Shown piece after piece: positions 58,783 to 64,000 of a stretch of DNA of 64,000 nucleotides. The position numbers were made by a program, and so were the translations under genes. The stretch comes from Pelagibacterales bacterium SAG-MED47 (GTDB lineage Bacteria; Pseudomonadota; Alphaproteobacteria; Pelagibacterales; Pelagibacteraceae): positions 49,279 to 113,278 of the forward strand of contig JACWEO010000003.1 of assembly GCA_014653355.1 (NCBI GenBank), in the 5' to 3' direction. The notes below the pieces were generated by a model that saw only the letters and a list, made by a program, of their open reading frames with translations, ran no database searches and was not told the origin of the DNA. Positions within the stretch are counted from its first letter, which is position 1. Every line of letters begins with the position of its first letter.

Positions 58783-60225
58783 ATGAATAAAACATTTTTT
58801 TTAAGTCAATCTACATCACTAACATTAGTTATTATTATAAGTTTAATATTTGTTATTTTAGGCTTATATAATTCGAAAAAATATCAAGGTCTAAATAACT
58901 ATTTAACTGCCAATAGAAACATTGGATTATTTTCTTTAACAACAAGTTTGACTGCTTCAGCTTTAGGTGCATGGATTTTATTTGGTCCAGCTTCAGCAGC
59001 AACATGGGGAGGAATAGGGGCAGTCATAGGATACTCACTAGGTACAGCTTTTCCAATGTTTTTTTTAATATATCTTGGAAAAAAAATTAGAAAAGAATTT
59101 CCAAAAGGCTCTTCTTTAATTGAGTTTATGCGCAAAAAGTTCGGAAAAAGTTTATTTAAATTAATTTTATTAATGACAATTTTTTATATGTTCATTTTTT
59201 TATGTGCTGAAGTTACAGCAGTAGCTGTTTTAATTAATTATATTTCAGGCACTGAACTTTGGATAACAGCTTTAATTGTCTTACTTTCTACTCTTGCTTA
59301 CACTTTATATGGAGGCTTAAGGGCTTCTATATTTACTGATAATATTCAAATGGTTGTAATTGGAGTTCTTTTGTTAATTTCTCTATTTTACATAACCTCA
59401 TTTACAGGCTCTGAATTTTCTTTTAATTTTATAAAAGAAAAAAATCCTCAACTATTAAGCTTATCTTATGTACCAAGTTATACAGCTGGTTTGACTTTTT
59501 TTATTGCTGTAGCTGCAACTAATTTATTTCATCAGGGTAATTGGCAAAGAGTATATGCTGCTAAAAATTTTGAAACTCTTAAAAAAGGTTTAATTATATC
59601 TTTTTTCATTATTATACCTGTTGTATTTTACATGGGATTTACAGGAATGGTTGCTTTTTCAATAGACCCGACCATAAGACCAGATCTTGGTTTTTTTACA
59701 TTATTGCTCAAAGATCAAACAGAACTACTTTCTATTGTAGTAATTATATTAGGCTTAGCATTAACCATCTCTACTGTAGATACTTTAGTAAATGCAATAT
59801 CGAGCTTGATTGTTGTAGATGGTAAAGCAACATTTAATTTATATAAAAAAACAAATTACTTAAACGTATCTAAATATTTAATTTTGTGTTTATCATTAAT
59901 TTCTTTTATTGTTGCATCCAAAGGATTTGATATTTTATATTTATTTTTACTAGCTGATTTGTTCTGTTGCGCTTTTGTGATCACTGTTTTCTTCAGTTTC
60001 TATAATAAGAATATTAATGAAAAAACTGCATATGTAACAATTATTGTAGGATTAATTGGAGGTTTTTTGATGTTTCCTGCTCCAGATTTTTCTAAAAGTT
60101 TATTGGTGGGCATACTTTTGCCTAAAGAATTATTTGCACCTTTTGTAGCACAATCGTTATTATTTTTATCTTTTGTAATAGCAACCTTTTTACCACTATT
60201 TGTTTTAAGATTTTTTAAGTTTTAG
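58783..60225 (+). CDS. thiV: Sodium:solute symporter, probable thiamin-precursor transporter (ThiV type)
   Basis: SSS-family topology, GAWILFGPASAATWGG; preceded by a TPP riboswitch. Confidence 0.82.
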   Translation: MNKTFFLSQSTSLTLVIIISLIFVILGLYNSKKYQGLNNYLTANRNIGLFSLTTSLTASALGAWILFGPASAATWGGIGAVIGYSLGTAFPMFFLIYLGKKIRKEFPKGSSLIEFMRKKFGKSLFKLILLMTIFYMFIFLCAEVTAVAVLINYISGTELWITALIVLLSTLAYTLYGGLRASIFTDNIQMVVIGVLLLISLFYITSFTGSEFSFNFIKEKNPQLLSLSYVPSYTAGLTFFIAVAATNLFHQGNWQRVYAAKNFETLKKGLIISFFIIIPVVFYMGFTGMVAFSIDPTIRPDLGFFTLLLKDQTELLSIVVIILGLALTISTVDTLVNAISSLIVVDGKATFNLYKKTNYLNVSKYLILCLSLISFIVASKGFDILYLFLLADLFCCAFVITVFFSFYNKNINEKTAYVTIIVGLIGGFLMFPAPDFSKSLLVGILLPKELFAPFVAQSLLFLSFVIATFLPLFVLRFFKF

Positions 60226-61817
60226 TTTATAGTTTTTTTATAAAGAAAATAATCAGAATGATCACCAAGAAGATAAAATTTTTTGAATATTCCTGAGTAT
60301 TCATTTACGAATTTATGATAATTATATTTTTTAACTAAATCATAATTTTGTTTAAACCAGGTTATTTCAGTTTCACTTAGGCTATATTTTCCATCATGGG
60401 AAAATCCATCATAAATATTTTTTCTATCAACAATAAAAGTTGGTCTATTTTCTTCGATAAAATCTAACCACCATCTCTTATTATTTTTATTTCTAAATTT
60501 AAAAATTTCTTGAGATGTCAATCCTTCTGTATCAAATGTTTTTATTTTAGCAATATATGGAATATAACCTGCTGGTTCTAAAAACAAGGTATCTTCTCTG
60601 GGATTTTTTGATAGATCGAAAATATCTTTTCCAACAACACTTCTGTAAGAATTTTCTTGAAAACCAATATTTTTTAAAACTAAAAATTGAAAAATAGTAA
60701 TAGTAAAGATTAAAATTACAAAAATGTTTTTTATTTTATAAGAGTTTTTTAAATTTAATAAAAAGATCGCAATTAAAGCATATGTTAAAAATGAATAAGG
60801 GTATAAATACCAATCCCAAACAACTCCAGAGATTACATAGGATAAAGGTAAAAAAATTATTGAAGCAGAGATTGATATTAAAAAAATTTTTTGTTTATAA
60901 TTTAGATTATTAAATTTATTAATCATTAGATACTTGAAATTATAAAAGGAGTAGATTAGAACTAAAATTCCAGAGAAAGTGTATATAAATTTAGGTATAA
61001 ATTTAGAAATTATTCCTAAGAAAAAACTTCTTTCTCCAAAGAACCAATGATTTAGATCTATTATAACTCTATCTAAAGAAAAACTATTTGAAATACTTGA
61101 TATACTTAATTTAGAAATAGCTGTGGTTGGAATTAAACCACCATCAAACATATTATTTAAATAAATGTTAAATAGCAGACCAAAAATTCCAAAAATTAAT
61201 ATTATTAAGGAAGTTTTCCATTTTAAAAAATATAAATATAGAAAAGAGAAGATTAAAACAAAACCAATTAACTCTATTCTTATTACTGGAATAAAGAAAA
61301 CGAGCGAAAGTAAAACTTTATTATCTTTAATTACTCCAAACAGAACTAAAGACATAAATAAAACTAAGATAGAAAATTCTAATCCAGCGATACTAATTAT
61401 TGAAATACTTGGATTAAGAAAAGTTACTACAACTAGAAAAAAAATATCATTTCTAGAAAAAATTTTATTATTATAATTAAATAATTCCTTCAAACTTATA
61501 AAAATTACTAAACTTGAAAGAAAACTTATTATACTATTGAAAATAGTTATTGAATATATTGCATATTCTTTAAATATAACTTTTAGAAGTGAACATATTA
61601 ATCCGAATATTTTACTAGTTGTGGCTGACCTTGAATCATCTAAATTGTAGGAAAAATTACCATACTCAGCAAAATTAAATGCTGCCCTAAACATTATGAA
61701 GGCATCTTCTTGAATAAAGCCCGAAAAAAAAAATAGAATTTTAAAAGTTATGATTAATATTATTAATATTAATAAATCATTGAAAGTTAAGTCTTTAATA
61801 TTATTATATAAAAACAT
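60222..61817 (-). CDS. Large polytopic membrane protein, GT-C-like
   Basis: About 10 or more TM helices; early acidic motif FIQEDAFIMFRAAFNFAEYG resembles GT-C catalytic-loop context. Confidence 0.5.
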   Translation of the reverse strand: MFLYNNIKDLTFNDLLILIILIITFKILFFFSGFIQEDAFIMFRAAFNFAEYGNFSYNLDDSRSATTSKIFGLICSLLKVIFKEYAIYSITIFNSIISFLSSLVIFISLKELFNYNNKIFSRNDIFFLVVVTFLNPSISIISIAGLEFSILVLFMSLVLFGVIKDNKVLLSLVFFIPVIRIELIGFVLIFSFLYLYFLKWKTSLIILIFGIFGLLFNIYLNNMFDGGLIPTTAISKLSISSISNSFSLDRVIIDLNHWFFGERSFFLGIISKFIPKFIYTFSGILVLIYSFYNFKYLMINKFNNLNYKQKIFLISISASIIFLPLSYVISGVVWDWYLYPYSFLTYALIAIFLLNLKNSYKIKNIFVILIFTITIFQFLVLKNIGFQENSYRSVVGKDIFDLSKNPREDTLFLEPAGYIPYIAKIKTFDTEGLTSQEIFKFRNKNNKRWWLDFIEENRPTFIVDRKNIYDGFSHDGKYSLSETEITWFKQNYDLVKKYNYHKFVNEYSGIFKKFYLLGDHSDYFLYKKTIN

Positions 61818-61826
61818 TTTAAAAGT

Positions 61827-62354
61827 TTAATGACCTGGAAATTCAATTAAATTTTCAACATTATATTTTTTTTTAATTAATTTATTATAGCCTCCTAAAT
61901 CAAATAAATTAATTACAAAGAAAAATGCTGCAACATTTCCTTTAGAAATTTCAATTAATTTTGCAGCAGCCTCTGCTGTACCACCAGTTGCTATTAAATC
62001 ATCAATAATTAAAATATTATCGTTTTCTTGTATAGAATCTTTGTGAATTTCTATAGTGGCTTTACCGTATTCAAGCTGAAAATCCACTGAATGAACATCA
62101 GCGGGAAGTTTATTTTTTTTTCTAAGCATTATAAAAGGTTTCTTTAAAATATAAGAAACTGCAGAAGCAAAAACAAAACCTCTTGATTCTATTGCAGCAA
62201 TTTTATCAAATTTAAATTTGCTGCTTCTTTTAATGATTTGATTAATTGTTTCCGAAAAAGCTTTTTCATCTTTGATTAATGTAGTTATATCCCTAAATAA
62301 AATCCCTTTTTTTGGATAATCTGGAATAGATCTAATAAAATCTTTTAAATTCAT
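61827..62354 (-). CDS. apt: Adenine phosphoribosyltransferase
   Basis: IPDYPKKGILFRDITTLIKD, AIESRGFVFASA, ILIIDDLIATGGTAEAA. Confidence 0.96.
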   Translation of the reverse strand: MNLKDFIRSIPDYPKKGILFRDITTLIKDEKAFSETINQIIKRSSKFKFDKIAAIESRGFVFASAVSYILKKPFIMLRKKNKLPADVHSVDFQLEYGKATIEIHKDSIQENDNILIIDDLIATGGTAEAAAKLIEISKGNVAAFFFVINLFDLGGYNKLIKKKYNVENLIEFPGH

Positions 62355-62392
62355 AATAGTTATTTATAAATATGTAATAATTAATCTTTTAT

Positions 62393-63265
62393 ATGACTAT
62401 TAATAAATTAGCAATTATTGGTGGTAGTGGCCTTTATGATGTTGAGGAGTTTAAAGATAGAGAGTTAATTGATATTAATACTCCTTGGGGAAAGCCATCA
62501 GATCAAATATTAAAAACAAATTATAATAATAAAGAAGTATTCTTTCTGCCAAGACATGGAAGAGGTCATTTTATTTCTCCAACAAATATAAATTTTAGAG
62601 CTAACATAGATGCTCTTAAACAACTTGGAGTAACTGATATAGTTTCCGTATCAGCTGTTGGTTCATTAAAAGAGGATCTTCCCCCAGGAAAATTTGTAAT
62701 TGTAGATCAATTTATAGATAGAACTTTTGCTAGAAATAAAACTTTTTTTGATGATGAAATAGTAGCCCATGTTTCTATGGCACACCCTACCTCTAATGGT
62801 CTTATGAATGCTTGTGAGGAAGCAATAAAAAAAGAAAAAATTGAATTTCAACGAAATGGCACTTATGTAGTTATGGAGGGTCCTCAATTTTCAACATTAG
62901 CCGAGTCAAATCTTTATAGATCATGGAAAGCAGACGTTATTGGGATGACTAATATGCCAGAGGCAAAATTAGCAAGAGAAGCTGAAATTAGATACGCATC
63001 AGTCTCGATGGTCACTGACTATGATTGTTGGCATCCAGATCATGAAAATGTTGATGTTCAACAAGTTGTTAAAGTTTTATTAGGTAATGCTGTCAAAGCA
63101 AAAAATATGATTAAAAATTTAATAGAAAATTTTGAAAATCATATTGACCCAAAAGATCCAACAAATAATTGTTTAGATGTAGCAATTATTACAGCATCTG
63201 AAAAAAGAACAAAAAAAACAAAAGATAAACTTAATACAATAGCTGGAAGAGTTTTAAATAAATGA
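62393..63265 (+). CDS. mtnP: S-methyl-5'-thioadenosine phosphorylase
   Basis: AIIGGSGLYDVEEF, LPRHGRGH, VVMEGPQFSTLAESNLYRSW, DVIGMTNMPEAKLAREAEI. Confidence 0.95.
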   Translation: MTINKLAIIGGSGLYDVEEFKDRELIDINTPWGKPSDQILKTNYNNKEVFFLPRHGRGHFISPTNINFRANIDALKQLGVTDIVSVSAVGSLKEDLPPGKFVIVDQFIDRTFARNKTFFDDEIVAHVSMAHPTSNGLMNACEEAIKKEKIEFQRNGTYVVMEGPQFSTLAESNLYRSWKADVIGMTNMPEAKLAREAEIRYASVSMVTDYDCWHPDHENVDVQQVVKVLLGNAVKAKNMIKNLIENFENHIDPKDPTNNCLDVAIITASEKRTKKTKDKLNTIAGRVLNK

Positions 63266-63597
63266 AAATTGAAAATAAAGAGTATCGTACAATTTGGTTT
63301 GAGAATAATGTTGTCAAAATTATTGATCAAACAAAACTTCCACATCAATTTATCATAAAAGATCTTAAAGAAATTAAAGATGCAATTAATGCAATTAAAG
63401 TTATGGAGGTAAGGGGAGCACCTTTGATAGGCGCTACAGCAGCTTATGGATTAGTATTAGCAATTCTTGAAAATAATGATCAACCATTTTTAAATAAATC
63501 TGCAGAAGATTTAATTAGCTCAAGACCAACAGCTATAAATTTAAAATGGGCTGTTGATAGAATGATGAAAAAATTATCAGGTGTTAATAGTGATTAA
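63262..63597 (+). pseudogene. mtnA: S-methyl-5-thioribose-1-phosphate isomerase, N-terminal fragment only
   Basis: YRTIWFENNVVKIIDQTKLPHQF...MEVRGAPLIGATAAYGL...PTAINLKWAVDRMM; ends abruptly at an inversion junction. Confidence 0.9.
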
Positions 63598-64000
63598 GGC
63601 TGTAACATATTTTGCAGGTGTTACATCAAAAGCTAGATTCATAACTTTACTTTTTTTTGGATATATTAAAATTTTTTTTTATATTTCCTTCTTCATCAAA
63701 ACCTTCCATATGTGATAATTCATTCGAATTTCTTTCTTCAATTGGAATATCTTTATGATCTTTAATATTCCAATCAATTGTTGAACTCGGAAGAGCTACA
63801 TAAAAAGGAATTTTGTTATCAAAAGCAGCTAATGCTTTTAAATATGTCCCAACTTTATTACAAACATCTCCATTAGATAAAGTTCTATCAGTCCCAACAA
63901 TACACATGTCAACCTCACCTCTTTGCATTAAAATTCCACCTGTATTATCTGCAATGATTGTATTTTTAATACCTTCCTCGTTTAACTCATACGAGGTCAA
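63598..64000 (-). pseudogene. mtnA: S-methyl-5-thioribose-1-phosphate isomerase, C-terminal fragment in opposite orientation, with an internal A8 frameshift; runs off the window
   Basis: [76 protein letters not shown] then, one frame over, [21 protein letters not shown]. Confidence 0.88.

Noticed and set aside
1-64000. CRISPR arrays, tRNA, rRNA, transposons, prophage
   Set aside because: No regularly spaced repeats, tRNA/rRNA signatures, transposases, integrases or phage structural genes were recognised.

Overview
This 64 kb window is AT-rich, gene-dense bacterial chromosome, most likely SAR11/Pelagibacterales. The assignment rests on composition, tiny intergenic gaps, and gene content (soxBDAG, a dimethylglycine dehydrogenase-like protein with ETF and ETF-QO, DmdA-like GcvT paralog, acuI, and a TPP-riboswitch/SSS transporter of ThiV type). 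No rRNA, tRNA, CRISPR, prophage or transposase was recognised. The theme is C1, methylamine and methyl-sulfur metabolism: fhs, sarcosine oxidase, a DMGDH-like enzyme, a GcvT-family demethylase paired with an MTHFR-like protein, an SBP56/methanethiol-oxidase-like protein, a crotonase, AcuI, and MTA salvage (mtnP/mtnA). The most interesting items are: (1) a divergent locus at about 31.4-37.4 kb that pairs a DmdA-like THF demethylase and MTHFR with a kinase/nucleotidyltransferase/crotonase/SBP56/ferredoxin/CoA-binding operon; (2) a 27.3-30.7 kb cassette of M19 dipeptidase, an uncharacterised 553-aa protein, a DUF3726-like protein and an unannotated 52-aa zinc-ribbon peptide; (3) mtnA split into head-to-head inverted halves at about 63.6 kb, which may be a chimera or a real inversion; (4) two A8-tract frameshifts (MTHFR-like gene and the mtnA C-terminal half), while longer A tracts elsewhere stay in frame; (5) a small Cys peptide plus a structured intergenic region inside a Fur-box-preceded iron ABC locus. 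Nothing could be run here, so all family names are read from protein motifs and recall.
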